From Cupriavidus necator A5-1 (GTDB lineage: Bacteria; Pseudomonadota; Gammaproteobacteria; Burkholderiales; Burkholderiaceae): a DNA stretch of 64,000 nucleotides. Below the pieces are notes generated by a model. The model saw only the letters and a list, made by a program, of their open reading frames with translations. It had not been told where the DNA came from and made no database searches. Positions 27,569-37,600 of the stretch are shown piece after piece. The stretch covers positions 1-64,000 of the forward strand of contig NZ_JQLI01000008.1 in the NCBI RefSeq assembly GCF_000744095.1. The letters run 5' to 3'. Within the stretch, counting starts at the first letter, position 1. Each line of letters opens with the position of its first letter. Position numbers and translations under genes: made by a program.

Positions 27569-30010
27569 ATGACTATGAAAACCCACGCCATCCGACCTGT
27601 TTTCCAGACCGCCTGCGCCCGCGCCGTGGCCCTGCTGTGCGGGATCTCGCTGCTGGCGCCCGCGCCGCTGTGGGCCCAGCCCGCCGGTGCCGCGAACCCG
27701 CCGGCGCCGCCCGACATCTCGCCGTCCAACCGCGACCAGGTGGTGCTGAACTTCGTCAACGCCGACCTCGATTCCGTGATCAAGGCGGTCGGCCAGGCCA
27801 CCGGCAAGAACTTCGTGATCGACCCGCGCGTCAAGGGCACGGTGAACCTGGTCACCGAGCAACCGGTCTCGCGCGCGCAGGCGCTGCAGACGCTGGGCTC
27901 GGTGCTGCGCATGCAGGGCTATGCGATGGTCGAGAGCAACGGCTTCACCAAGGTCGTGCCCGAGGCCGACGCCAAGCTGCAGGGCTCGCCCACCGTGATC
28001 GGCCCCGGCGCGAGCCGCGGCGACCAGGTGGTGACGCAGGTGTTCCGGCTCAACTATGAATCGGCCAACAACCTGGTGCCGGTGCTGCGGCCGATGATCG
28101 CGCCCAACAACACCATCACTGCCTACCCGGCCAACAACACGCTGGTCATCACCGACTACGCCGACAACCTGCGCCGGCTGGCGCGCATCATCGCCGCCGT
28201 CGATGCGCCGGCTTCGGGCGAGGTCGAGCTGGTTCCGCTCAAGCATGCGCTCGCCAGCGACACCGCGCAGGTGCTGCAGAAGCTGATGGACCCCTCGGCC
28301 GCGGGCGCGGCCGGCGGCGGCGGTGCGCCCGGCATCGACAGCAGCCTGCGCACCACGGTGGTGGCCGAGCCGCGCAGCAACGCGCTGATGATCCGCGCCT
28401 CCAGCCGTGCGCGGCTGCAGCAGGCGCGCCAGCTGATCGAGAAGCTCGACCAGCCCTATGCGCGCCCCGGCAATATCTGGGTGGTGCCGCTGAAGAACGC
28501 CGACGCGGTCAAGCTGGCGGCGACGCTGCGCGCCATCGTCGCTGCCGACAGCAGCTTTACCTCTGCCACCCAGCCCGGCGGCGCGGGCGCTGCCCCCGGC
28601 GGCATCGGCGGCGCGGCGGGCATGACCAATGTCTCGACGCCGACCGGCTCGCAGTTCACCGGCGGCACCGCCGGCACCCAGACTGGCATGCGCAGCGGCA
28701 CGGGCGGCGGCGCCTATGGCAGCTCGGCCTTCGCCGCGTCGTTCGGCACCAGTACGCAGCCGACCACTGGCGGCATCATCCAGGCCGACCCCTCCACCAA
28801 CTCGCTGATCATCACCGCCAGCGAGCCGGTCTACCGCAACCTGCGCGGCGTGATCGACGACCTGGACGCACGCCGCGCGCAGGTCTACATCGAATCGATG
28901 ATCGTCGAGGTCACCGCCACGCAGGCGAGCCAGCTCGGCATCCAGTGGCAAGGCCTGATCAGCTCGCCGGGCGGCAACAACAACATCTTTGCCGGCACCA
29001 ACTTCGGCACCGGCGGGCAGAACATCCTGAACCTGTCGCTGGCCGGCGCGCTGTTCGACAGCAACCGCAGCGCCGGCATCGTCGCCGCGCAGCAGCTGGT
29101 GCCCGACGTGGGCGGCCTGAACCTGGGCATTGTCAACAAGGCGCTGGGCCTGGGCGCGCTGCTGCGCGCACTCGGCACCAACGGCAGTGTCAACCTGCTG
29201 TCCACGCCGAACCTGATCACGCTGGAAAACGAAGAAGCCAAGATCCTGATCGGCCAGAACATCCCGATCACCACCGGCTCCTACGCACAGACCGGCGGCG
29301 CGGCCTCGGTCACGCCGTTCCAGACCTTCGACCGCAAGGACGTCGGCATCACGCTGCGGGTCAAGCCGCAGATCACCGACGGCGGGCTGGTGAAGATGCA
29401 GATCTTCCAGGAATCCTCGTCGGTGGTAGCAGGCACGCTCAGCCAGATCCAGGGCCCGACCACCAATGTGCGCTCGATCGAGACCAATGTGCTGGTCGAC
29501 GACGGCCAGATCATCGTGCTGGGCGGACTGATCGAGGACTCCTATGGCGACGGCGTGCAGAAGGTGCCGCTGCTGGGCGACATCCCCTTTATCGGCGGCC
29601 TGTTCCGCTACGAGAACAAGAACCGCTCGAAGACCAACCTGCTGGTGTTCCTGCGCCCCTATGTGATGCGCACGGCCGGTGCGGCAGACCGTCTGACCGC
29701 AGACCGCTATGAATATATGCGCGCGCAGCAGCAGGGCTATGTTTCGCCTAACATCATGTTGCACGAGCCGAACACGCCGCAGCTGCCGCCGGCCGATGCG
29801 CCGACCACTCCATTCGTCGACCCGCGCGCGAACGGCCCGGTTGCCACCCCGCTGCCGCTGCCGCAGACGATTCCGCAAAATGCGCCGCAGCCCGGGGTGC
29901 CGGGGCAGCCGCAGCAGCAGCCGGCGACCGCACCGCAGCCGCTGAGCCAGCGCGGTGAATCGGCTACGCTGAACGCCGCGCAGCCGGCCCTGCCGGCCCG
30001 CCAGAACTGA
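27569..30010 (+). CDS. gspD: Type II secretion outer-membrane secretin GspD
   Basis: An 813-residue secretin with an N-terminal signal peptide (about 1-35), N0 domain (VVLNFVNADLDSVIKAVGQA), N1-N3 repeats with a Gly/Thr-rich insert near residues 330-400, and the C-terminal secretin barrel (VPLLGDIPFIGGLFRYE near 668). The last 100 residues are Pro/Gln-rich. It forms the outer-membrane pore. No pilotin gene is adjacent. Confidence 0.97.
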   Translation: MTMKTHAIRPVFQTACARAVALLCGISLLAPAPLWAQPAGAANPPAPPDISPSNRDQVVLNFVNADLDSVIKAVGQATGKNFVIDPRVKGTVNLVTEQPVSRAQALQTLGSVLRMQGYAMVESNGFTKVVPEADAKLQGSPTVIGPGASRGDQVVTQVFRLNYESANNLVPVLRPMIAPNNTITAYPANNTLVITDYADNLRRLARIIAAVDAPASGEVELVPLKHALASDTAQVLQKLMDPSAAGAAGGGGAPGIDSSLRTTVVAEPRSNALMIRASSRARLQQARQLIEKLDQPYARPGNIWVVPLKNADAVKLAATLRAIVAADSSFTSATQPGGAGAAPGGIGGAAGMTNVSTPTGSQFTGGTAGTQTGMRSGTGGGAYGSSAFAASFGTSTQPTTGGIIQADPSTNSLIITASEPVYRNLRGVIDDLDARRAQVYIESMIVEVTATQASQLGIQWQGLISSPGGNNNIFAGTNFGTGGQNILNLSLAGALFDSNRSAGIVAAQQLVPDVGGLNLGIVNKALGLGALLRALGTNGSVNLLSTPNLITLENEEAKILIGQNIPITTGSYAQTGGAASVTPFQTFDRKDVGITLRVKPQITDGGLVKMQIFQESSSVVAGTLSQIQGPTTNVRSIETNVLVDDGQIIVLGGLIEDSYGDGVQKVPLLGDIPFIGGLFRYENKNRSKTNLLVFLRPYVMRTAGAADRLTADRYEYMRAQQQGYVSPNIMLHEPNTPQLPPADAPTTPFVDPRANGPVATPLPLPQTIPQNAPQPGVPGQPQQQPATAPQPLSQRGESATLNAAQPALPARQN

Positions 30011-30018
30011 GCCCTGCC

Positions 30019-31551
30019 ATGGCAACCGAAGTCCAGATCCCTACCCCCGAGACGCTCGAGCCGCCCTCGCCCATGGCCGCGCGGCTGGTCTCGTACGGCT
30101 TTGCGCGCGAGGCGCCGCTGCTGATCGCGCACCAGCGTCCCGACGGACTGGAAGTGTGGGTCAGCCGCGCCACCTCGCCGACCGCGCTGGCCGAAGTGGC
30201 GCGCGTGCACGGCGCGCTGCGACTGCGCGTGCTGGAGCCCGAGGCACTGGAACTCGCCATGGCCGATGCCTACAACCGCCAGGACGCCGGCAGCGCCGCG
30301 CAGGTGGTGGGCGAAGTGGAAGGCGAGGTCGACCTGTCGCGCCTGATGCAGGACATTCCGGCGGTGGAAGACCTGCTCGAGTCAGAGGACGACGCGCCGA
30401 TCATCCGCATGATCAACGCGCTGCTGACGCAGGCCGCCCGCGAAAACGCGTCGGATATCCACATCGAGCCGTTCGAGTCGTCGTCGGTGGTGCGCTTCCG
30501 CGTGGACGGCACGCTGCGCGACGTGGTGCGGCCCAAGAAGGCGCTGCACGGCGCGCTGATCTCGCGCATCAAGATCATGGCGCAGCTCGATATCGCCGAG
30601 AAACGCCTGCCGCAGGACGGCCGCATCACGCTGCGCGTGGGCGGGCGGCCGGTGGACGTGCGCGTGTCGACGCTGCCGACCGGGCACGGCGAGCGCGCGG
30701 TACTGCGTTTGCTGGACAAGGAAGCGGGCCGCCTGGACCTGGCCAAGCTCGGCATGGCACCCGGCACGCTGCGCGGCTTCGATCACCTGATCAACCAGCC
30801 GCACGGCATCGTGCTGGTGACCGGGCCGACCGGTTCGGGCAAGACCACCACGCTGTACGCGGCGCTGTCGCGGCTGGACTCGCGCACCACCAACATCATG
30901 ACGGTGGAAGACCCGATCGAGTACGACCTGGACGGCATCGGCCAGACCCAGGTCAACCCGCGCATCGATATGACCTTCGGCAAGGCCCTGCGCGCGATCC
31001 TGCGCCAGGACCCGGACGTGGTGATGATCGGCGAGATCCGCGACCTTGAGACCGCCCAGATCGCGGTGCAGGCCTCGCTGACCGGTCACCTGGTGCTGGC
31101 GACGCTGCACACCAACGACTCGGCCTCGGCCGTGACGCGGCTGGTCGACATGGGGATCGAGCCGTTCCTGCTGTCGTCGTCGCTGCTCGGGGTGCTGGCG
31201 CAGCGGCTGGTACGGCGCCTGTGCCCGCACTGCAAGCGCGAGGACATGATCGAGGTGACCGCCGCCGAAGCCGAGGCGCTGCAGGCGCAGGGCAAGCCGC
31301 TGCAGCGCGTCTGGCACCCGGTGGGCTGCGACAAGTGCGCCCAGTCGGGCTACCAGGGGCGCATGGGCGTCTATGAGCTGCTGACCGTCGATGACGATAT
31401 CCGCACCATGATCCACCGGCAGTCGCCCGAATCCGAGATCAAGCAGGCGGCACTGGCGCGCGGCACGCACACCATGCGCGGCGATGCCCAGCGCTGGATC
31501 GACAGCGGCGCGACCTCGCTCGAGGAAGTGTTGCGCGTGACGCGCGACTGA
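30019..31551 (+). CDS. gspE: Type II secretion ATPase GspE
   Basis: A 510-residue hexameric ATPase: N1E/N2E domains, Walker A GPTGSGKTTT near residue 270, Asp box and Walker B (RQDPDVVMIGEIRD near 330), His box (LVLATLHTNDSASAVTRL) and a zinc-binding CPHC...CDKC tetracysteine domain near residues 402-440. All ATPase motifs are intact. It is 8 bp after gspD. Confidence 0.97.
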   Translation: MATEVQIPTPETLEPPSPMAARLVSYGFAREAPLLIAHQRPDGLEVWVSRATSPTALAEVARVHGALRLRVLEPEALELAMADAYNRQDAGSAAQVVGEVEGEVDLSRLMQDIPAVEDLLESEDDAPIIRMINALLTQAARENASDIHIEPFESSSVVRFRVDGTLRDVVRPKKALHGALISRIKIMAQLDIAEKRLPQDGRITLRVGGRPVDVRVSTLPTGHGERAVLRLLDKEAGRLDLAKLGMAPGTLRGFDHLINQPHGIVLVTGPTGSGKTTTLYAALSRLDSRTTNIMTVEDPIEYDLDGIGQTQVNPRIDMTFGKALRAILRQDPDVVMIGEIRDLETAQIAVQASLTGHLVLATLHTNDSASAVTRLVDMGIEPFLLSSSLLGVLAQRLVRRLCPHCKREDMIEVTAAEAEALQAQGKPLQRVWHPVGCDKCAQSGYQGRMGVYELLTVDDDIRTMIHRQSPESEIKQAALARGTHTMRGDAQRWIDSGATSLEEVLRVTRD

Positions 31552-31565
31552 GCGGAGACGCCCGG

Positions 31566-32783
31566 ATGCCAGCTTTCCGCTATGAAGCCGCCGACGCCGC
31601 CGGCAAGACCGACCGCGGCGTGATCGAGGCCGACAGCCCGCGCCAGGCGCGCTCGCAGCTGCGCGCGCGCGGGCTCACGCCGCTGACCGTCGATGCGCTG
31701 GCCGGCGCCGGCCTGGCGCCGCGCAGCGGCAGCCAGCTCTTTGCGCGCAAGCTGTCGACGCAGGAGCAGGCGCTGTTCACGCGCCAGCTCGCCAGCCTGA
31801 TCGTGGCCGGCCTGCCGCTGGACGAGGCGCTGGGCGCACTGGCCGACCAGGCCGAGCGCCCCTACGTGCACGAACTGCTGGCCGGCATCCGCGCCGAGGT
31901 GATGGGCGGCAGCTCGCTGTCGGTGGCGCTGGCGCAGCATCCGCGCGACTTCCCTGACATCTATCGCGCGCTGGTTTCGGCCGGCGAGCACTCCGGCCAC
32001 CTCGGGCTGGTGCTGGAACGGCTGGCGGGCTATATCGAGTCGCGCAACACGCTGGCGTCCAAGATCCGGCTCGCCTTCACCTACCCCGCGATCGTCACGG
32101 TAGTGGCGTTCGCGATCGTGATCTTCCTGTTGTCGTATGTGGTGCCGCAGGTGGTGAGCGTGTTCGCCAATACCAAGCAAAAGCTGCCGACGCTGACCAT
32201 CATCATGCTGGCGCTGTCGGACTTCGTTCGTAACTGGTGGTGGGCGGCGCTGGCGGTGCTGGCGGTGGCAGCGTTCACGATCCGCAGCGTGCTGAAGCAG
32301 CCTGCGGTGCGGCTGGAATGGCACCGCTGGCTGCTGACCGCACCGCTGCTGGGCAAGCTGATCCGCGGCTACAACACCGCGCGCTTCGCGGGCACGCTGG
32401 CGATCCTGGTGTCGGCCGGGGTGCCGATCCTGCGCAGCCTGCAGGCTGCCGGCGAAACGCTGACCAACGAGGCGCTGCGCGCCAATGTGGAAGATGCCAA
32501 CACGCGCGTGCGCGAAGGCGCCTCGCTGGCGCGCGCGCTGGCGGCGCAGAACCAGTTCCCGCCGGTGCTGGTGCACCTGATCCGCTCCGGCGAAGCCACC
32601 GGCAACCTGCCGGTGATGCTGGAACGCGCCGCGCAGGGCGAGGCGCAGGAACTGGAACGGCGCACGCTGTTCCTGACCAGCCTGCTGGAACCGCTGCTGA
32701 TCCTGACGATGGGGGTGGTGGTGCTGCTGATCGTGCTGGCGGTGTTGATGCCGATTATCGAGATCAACCAGCTGGTGCGGTAG
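31566..32783 (+). CDS. gspF: Type II secretion inner-membrane platform protein GspF
   Basis: A 405-residue polytopic platform protein with two homologous T2SSF domains (LFTRQLASLIVAGLPLDEAL near residue 74; FAGTLAILVSAGVPILRSLQ near 278) and three membrane helices. Final gene of the gsp run, 14 bp after gspE. No gspO prepilin peptidase follows, so processing must rely on a PilD-like enzyme elsewhere. Confidence 0.96.
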   Translation: MPAFRYEAADAAGKTDRGVIEADSPRQARSQLRARGLTPLTVDALAGAGLAPRSGSQLFARKLSTQEQALFTRQLASLIVAGLPLDEALGALADQAERPYVHELLAGIRAEVMGGSSLSVALAQHPRDFPDIYRALVSAGEHSGHLGLVLERLAGYIESRNTLASKIRLAFTYPAIVTVVAFAIVIFLLSYVVPQVVSVFANTKQKLPTLTIIMLALSDFVRNWWWAALAVLAVAAFTIRSVLKQPAVRLEWHRWLLTAPLLGKLIRGYNTARFAGTLAILVSAGVPILRSLQAAGETLTNEALRANVEDANTRVREGASLARALAAQNQFPPVLVHLIRSGEATGNLPVMLERAAQGEAQELERRTLFLTSLLEPLLILTMGVVVLLIVLAVLMPIIEINQLVR

Positions 32784-32819
32784 ATGACGCCTGGATTGGT
32801 CTGACGTCCCTGGCGGACG

Positions 32820-32945
32820 CTCCCCTCTCCCGCGAAAGTGGGAGAGGGGTGGGGGTGAGGCCGGAGCCTCCACAAAGTCAGGGCCATCGTGCTTGCCACA
32901 TGCCTGCCCTCACCCCCAGCCCCTCTCCCGCTCGCGGGAGAGGGG
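32820..32945. repeat. REP-like inverted repeat pair
   Basis: A 41-bp unit (32820-32860; CTCCCCTCTCCCGCGAAAG then TGGGAGAGGGGTGGGGGTGAGG) recurs inverted at 32908-32945. Each unit holds its own hairpin (CCTCTCCCGC.../GGGAGAGG), followed by a G- or C-rich GTGGGGGTGAGG tail, so the pair can fold as a long stem with two sub-hairpins. This is the layout of intergenic REP/BIME elements of Gram-negative genomes. It lies between gspF and the convergent NYN gene and may also act as a bidirectional terminator. Confidence 0.75.
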
Positions 32946-32963
32946 CAAACCGGCACGACTGAC

Positions 32964-34283
32964 TTACTCCGCGGACGACTCCGCTTTCTTGCTCGGCCGC
33001 CTGCGCGTCTTCCTCGCCGGTGCGGGCGCCGGTTCGGCGGCCGGTTCCGGCGCGGGTACAGGCTGCACCTCAACTTGCGGCTCCACCTGCGCCGTCAGCA
33101 CCGTCATACCCGGCGCAGCAAACACCGACTGGTCGATCGGCCACGGCGTTTCGCTCAGCGTCACATCCGGGCGGCGCGCGGCGCGCTTGCGCGCGGTGCG
33201 GCCCTTGGACGCTGCCTCGGGCTGCGACGCTGCCTCGACCACCGGCTCGGCGGCGAGAACCGGCTCGACCACATCGGCGGCGACGAATGGCAGATCGGGC
33301 TCGGGTTCGCGGACTTGCACCGGCTCCGGTGCCGCCTCCGGCTGGGACAGGACCGGCGCAGGCGGATCCGCGGGCACGGGCGCAGGTTGCGGCTGGCGGC
33401 GCGCTTCAGGCTGCGCGGGGGCCTGCTGGGCCGGGCGCTGCTGAGGTTGCGACTGCTGCGGCTGGGATTGTTGCGGCTGCTGCTGGCCACGCCCGTCGCT
33501 CTCGCCGCCACCCTTGGAACGCTTCTTGAGCCGGATCCAGATGGTCTTGTTGTTGCCGCCGTTGCGGGTCTCGACCTCGAACAGGCCGGTGGCGGCCACC
33601 AGCTCGGAGAGCTTGCCGTAGCCGTAGTTGCGCGAGTCGAACTCCGGCGCCTGCTTGGCGATATGGTTGCCCATGCTACCCAGTGTCAGCCAGCCGTCCT
33701 CGTCCGACACCGCCTGCGCCGCGTTCTGCAGCAGGCGCACCAGGCGCGAGTCCTGGCGCAGCTCGCCGGTGCTGCGCTTGCGCGTGGGCGCGGCGGCCCC
33801 ATCGACCCCTTCGGCCCCTTCCGTATCCGCCTCGGCGCGCAGCACATCGGAGTAGATGAACTTGTCGCAGGCGGTGACGAAAGGCTTGGGCGTCTTGCGC
33901 TCGCCGAAACCGTAGACGGTCAGGCCCTGCTCGCGGATGCGCGAGGCCAGCCGGGTGAAGTCGCTGTCGCTGGAAACGATGCAGAAGCCGTCGAAGCGCC
34001 CGGTGTACAGCAGGTCCATGGCGTCGATGATCATGGCGCTGTCGGTGGCGTTCTTGCCCACGGTGTAGCGGAACTGCTGGATCGGCTGGATCGAGTGCGA
34101 CAACAGCCGCTCCTTCCAGCCGGCCAGGTTGGGCCGGGTCCAGTCGCCATAGATGCGCTTGACGGCGGCCACGCCGTACTTGGCGACCTCGGCCAGCAGG
34201 CCTTCGACGATGGCGGGCGCCGCGTTGTCGGCGTCGATCAGCACGGCCAGGGTCGCGGTGCCCTGGCGGGGGGAATTGGTCAT
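32964..34283 (-). CDS. NYN-domain (LabA-like) protein with OST-HTH/LOTUS domain
   Basis: A 439-residue protein: NYN/PIN-like nuclease domain at residues ~10-150 (LAVLIDADNAAP with the first acidic residues; NATDSAMIIDAMDLL; FCIVSSDSDFTRLA with conserved DSDF), a LOTUS/OST-HTH domain at ~180-250 (DEDGWLTLGSMGNHIAKQAPEFD), then ~190 residues of Pro/Gln/Ala-rich disordered tail with repeated QPQQSQPQQ and basic runs near the end. NYN proteins are likely RNA-acting endonucleases; this is family knowledge, not shown here. ATG 34283 is preferred over an upstream in-frame start at 34421. Confidence 0.82.
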   Translation of the reverse strand: MTNSPRQGTATLAVLIDADNAAPAIVEGLLAEVAKYGVAAVKRIYGDWTRPNLAGWKERLLSHSIQPIQQFRYTVGKNATDSAMIIDAMDLLYTGRFDGFCIVSSDSDFTRLASRIREQGLTVYGFGERKTPKPFVTACDKFIYSDVLRAEADTEGAEGVDGAAAPTRKRSTGELRQDSRLVRLLQNAAQAVSDEDGWLTLGSMGNHIAKQAPEFDSRNYGYGKLSELVAATGLFEVETRNGGNNKTIWIRLKKRSKGGGESDGRGQQQPQQSQPQQSQPQQRPAQQAPAQPEARRQPQPAPVPADPPAPVLSQPEAAPEPVQVREPEPDLPFVAADVVEPVLAAEPVVEAASQPEAASKGRTARKRAARRPDVTLSETPWPIDQSVFAAPGMTVLTAQVEPQVEVQPVPAPEPAAEPAPAPARKTRRRPSKKAESSAE

Positions 34284-34621
34284 GTTCAGGTATTCGCTGG
34301 TTCGCCCGTGCACAGGACGGGCAATCGGAAAGCAGGTTGCACCGGGCTGGCTGTGCAGATGTGGCGCTTCGCAGACAGCCTGGCAGTGGCGCGGGCCATC
34401 TCGATGCAACGCAGTGTACACGCGAACCCCTGTCCATACGGGAAATCACGGGCGCCACGGGCACGCTTTGTGCTGCATTGCAAGGTACCGCCAATTTTGT
34501 GGCGGTGCTACCATGCCGCGCAGAGACACGACCGCCCAACACCTTCACAAGAGGCTACGAGGCGGTCGCCCACAACTGTAGGTGTCGGTGATCCCGACAG
34601 CACGCCCATAGAGGAGCACCT

Positions 34622-37600
34622 ATGAATGCCCCCCTGACCCCTCCGGTCAGCGACGCCATCCGCCGCGCGCTCGAAAACGTTTCCCTCGAAGACAAATACA
34701 CGCTGGAGCGTGGCCGCATCTATATCAGCGGCACGCAGGCGCTGGTACGCCTGCCAATGCTGCAGCAGGAGCGCGACCGCGCCGCCGGGCTGAATACCGC
34801 CGGCTTTATCTCCGGCTACCGGGGCTCGCCGCTGGGCGCGCTGGACCTGTCGCTGTGGAAGGCCAAGAAGCACCTCGCCGCGCACAACATCGTGTTCCAG
34901 GCCGGCCTCAACGAAGACCTGGCCGCGACCTCGGTGTGGGGTTCGCAGCAGGTGAACATGTATCCGGATGCCAAATTCGATGGCGTGTTCGGCATGTGGT
35001 ACGGCAAGGGGCCGGGCGTGGACCGCACCGGTGACGTGTTCAAGCACGCCAACTCGGCGGGATCGTCCAAGCACGGCGGCGTGCTGGTGCTGGCCGGTGA
35101 CGACCACTCGGCCAAATCCTCGACGCTGGCGCACCAGTCCGAGCACATCTTCAAGGCCTGCGGCCTGCCGGTACTGTACCCGTCCAACGTGCAGGAGTAC
35201 CTGGACTACGGCCTGCACGGCTGGGCCATGAGCCGCTACTCCGGCCTGTGGGTAGCGATGAAATGCGTGACCGACGTGGTGGAATCGTCGGCCTCGGTGG
35301 AGCTGGACCCGCACCGCGTGCAGATCGTGCTGCCGGACGACTTCATCATGCCGCCGGGCGGCCTGAACATCCGCTGGCCGGATCCGCCGCTGGAGCAGGA
35401 AGCACGCCTGCTCGACTACAAGTGGTACGCGGGCCTGGCCTATGTGCGTGCCAACAAGATCGACCGCATCGAAATCGATTCGCCGCACGCGCGCTTCGGC
35501 ATCATGACCGGCGGCAAGGCCTACCTGGACACGCGCCAGGCGCTGGCCGACCTGGGCCTGGACGATGCCACCTGCTCGCAGATCGGCATCCGCCTGTACA
35601 AGGTGGGCTGCGTGTGGCCGCTGGAGGCGCACGGCGCGCGCGCCTTTGCCGAAGGCCTGCAGGAAATCCTGGTGGTCGAAGAGAAGCGCCAGATCATGGA
35701 GTACGCGCTCAAGGAAGAGCTGTACAACTGGCGCGACGACGTGCGCCCCAAGGTCTACGGCAAGTTCGACGAAAAGGACAACGCGGGCGGCGAATGGTCG
35801 ATCCCGCAGAGCAACTGGCTGCTGCCGGCGCACTATGAGCTGTCGCCGGCGATCATCGCCAAGGCCATCGCCACGCGCCTGGACAAGTTCGAGCTGCCGA
35901 TGGACGTGCGCGCCCGCATCACCGCGCGCCTGGCCATTATCGAGGCCAAGGAAAAGGCGCTGGCCACGCCGCGCGTGACCGCCGAGCGCAAGCCGTGGTT
36001 CTGCTCCGGCTGCCCGCACAACACCTCGACCAACGTGCCCGAGGGCTCGCGCGCGCTGGCCGGCATCGGCTGCCACTACATGACGGTGTGGATGGACCGC
36101 AATACCAGCACCTTCAGCCAGATGGGCGGCGAAGGGGTGGCGTGGATCGGCCAGGCGCCGTTCGCGGGCGACAAGCACGTGTTCGCCAACCTGGGCGACG
36201 GCACCTACTTCCACTCCGGGCTGCTGGCAATCCGCGCGTCGATCGCGGCCAACGTCAACATCACCTACAAGATCCTGTACAACGATGCGGTGGCGATGAC
36301 CGGCGGCCAGCCGGTGGACGGCCAGCTCTCGGTGCGGGACGTCGCCTGGCAGGTGCATAGCGAAGGCGCGAAGAAGATCGTCATCGTCAGCGACCAGCCG
36401 GAGAAGTTCAACGGCGCGATCAAGCTGCCCGAGGGCATCGCCATCTATCACCGCGACCAGCTCGACAGCGTGCAGCGCGAACTGCGCGAAGTGCCGGGCT
36501 GCACCATCCTGCTCTACGACCAGACCTGCGCCACCGAAAAGCGCCGCCGCCGCAAGCGCGGCACGATGGAGGACCCGCAACGCCGCGCCTTTATCAACGA
36601 CGCGGTGTGCGAAGGCTGCGGCGATTGCTCGGTCAAGTCGAACTGCCTGTCGGTGGAACCGCTGGAAACGGATTTTGGCACCAAGCGCCAGATCAACCAG
36701 TCGTCCTGCAACAAGGACTTCTCTTGCGTGAACGGCTTCTGCCCGAGCTTTGTCACGGCCGAAGGCGCGCAGGTGCGCAAGCCCGAGCAGCACGGCGTGT
36801 CGATGGACACCCTGCCCGCGCTGCCTGAGCCGGAACTGCCGCCGATCCGCCGTGCCTACGGCATCCTGGTGACCGGCGTGGGCGGTACCGGCGTGGTGAC
36901 CATCGGCGGCCTGCTCGGCATGGCTGCGCATCTGGAGAACAAGGGCGTCACCGTGCTCGACATGGCGGGCCTGGCGCAGAAAGGCGGCGCGGTGCTGTCG
37001 CACGTGCAGCTTGCCGCGCGCCCGGACGACCTGCATGCCACCCGCATCGCGATGGGCGAGGCGGACCTGGTGATCGGCTGCGATGCGATCGTCTCGGCCA
37101 CCGACGAAGTCATCTCCAAGACCCAGGCCGGCCGCACCCGCGCCGTGGTCAACACCGCGCAGACGCCGACGGCGGATTTCATCAAGAACCCGAAGTGGCA
37201 GTTCCCGGGCCTGTCGGCTGAGCAGGACGTGCGCACCGCCGTAGGCGAGAAGTGCGAGTTCATCAACGCCTCGGGTCTCGCCGTGGCGCTGCTGGGCGAC
37301 GCGATCTACACCAACCCGCTGGTGCTCGGCTATGCCTGGCAGAAGGGCTGGATCCCGCTGACGCTGCAGGCACTGGAGCGCGCCATCGAACTCAACGGCG
37401 TCGCCGTCGAGAAGAACAAGGCCGCGTTCGACTGGGGCCGCCATATGGCGCACGACCCCGAGCACGTGCTGTCGCTGACCGGCAAGCTGAAGAACACCGC
37501 CGAAGGCGCGGAAGTGGTCAAGCTGCCGACCTCGACCGGCGCGATGCTGGAGAAGCTGATCGCCCGACGCATGGAACATCTGACGGCCTACCAGGATGCC

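Noticed and set aside
27170..30025. A 951-residue open frame antisense to gspN/gspD
   Set aside because: The composition (many Gln, His, Arg, Val) is that of an antisense shadow; gspD on the plus strand is unmistakable.
18439..32783. A type IV pilus locus instead of type II secretion
   Set aside because: The gene order, GspC, GspK, GspL/M/N and the secretin type are specific for type II secretion; there is no pilA, pilQ or pilT.
33400..33500. Tandem-looking CAG/CTG-rich repeats in the NYN gene as possible CRISPR or slippage repeats
   Set aside because: They encode an imperfect Gln/Pro tail; no regular spacer-repeat pattern is present and no cas genes are nearby. I found no CRISPR array in the window.
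34508..37579. A 1023-residue open frame antisense to the indolepyruvate oxidoreductase
   Set aside because: No domain pattern, and it mirrors the codon structure of the sense gene.
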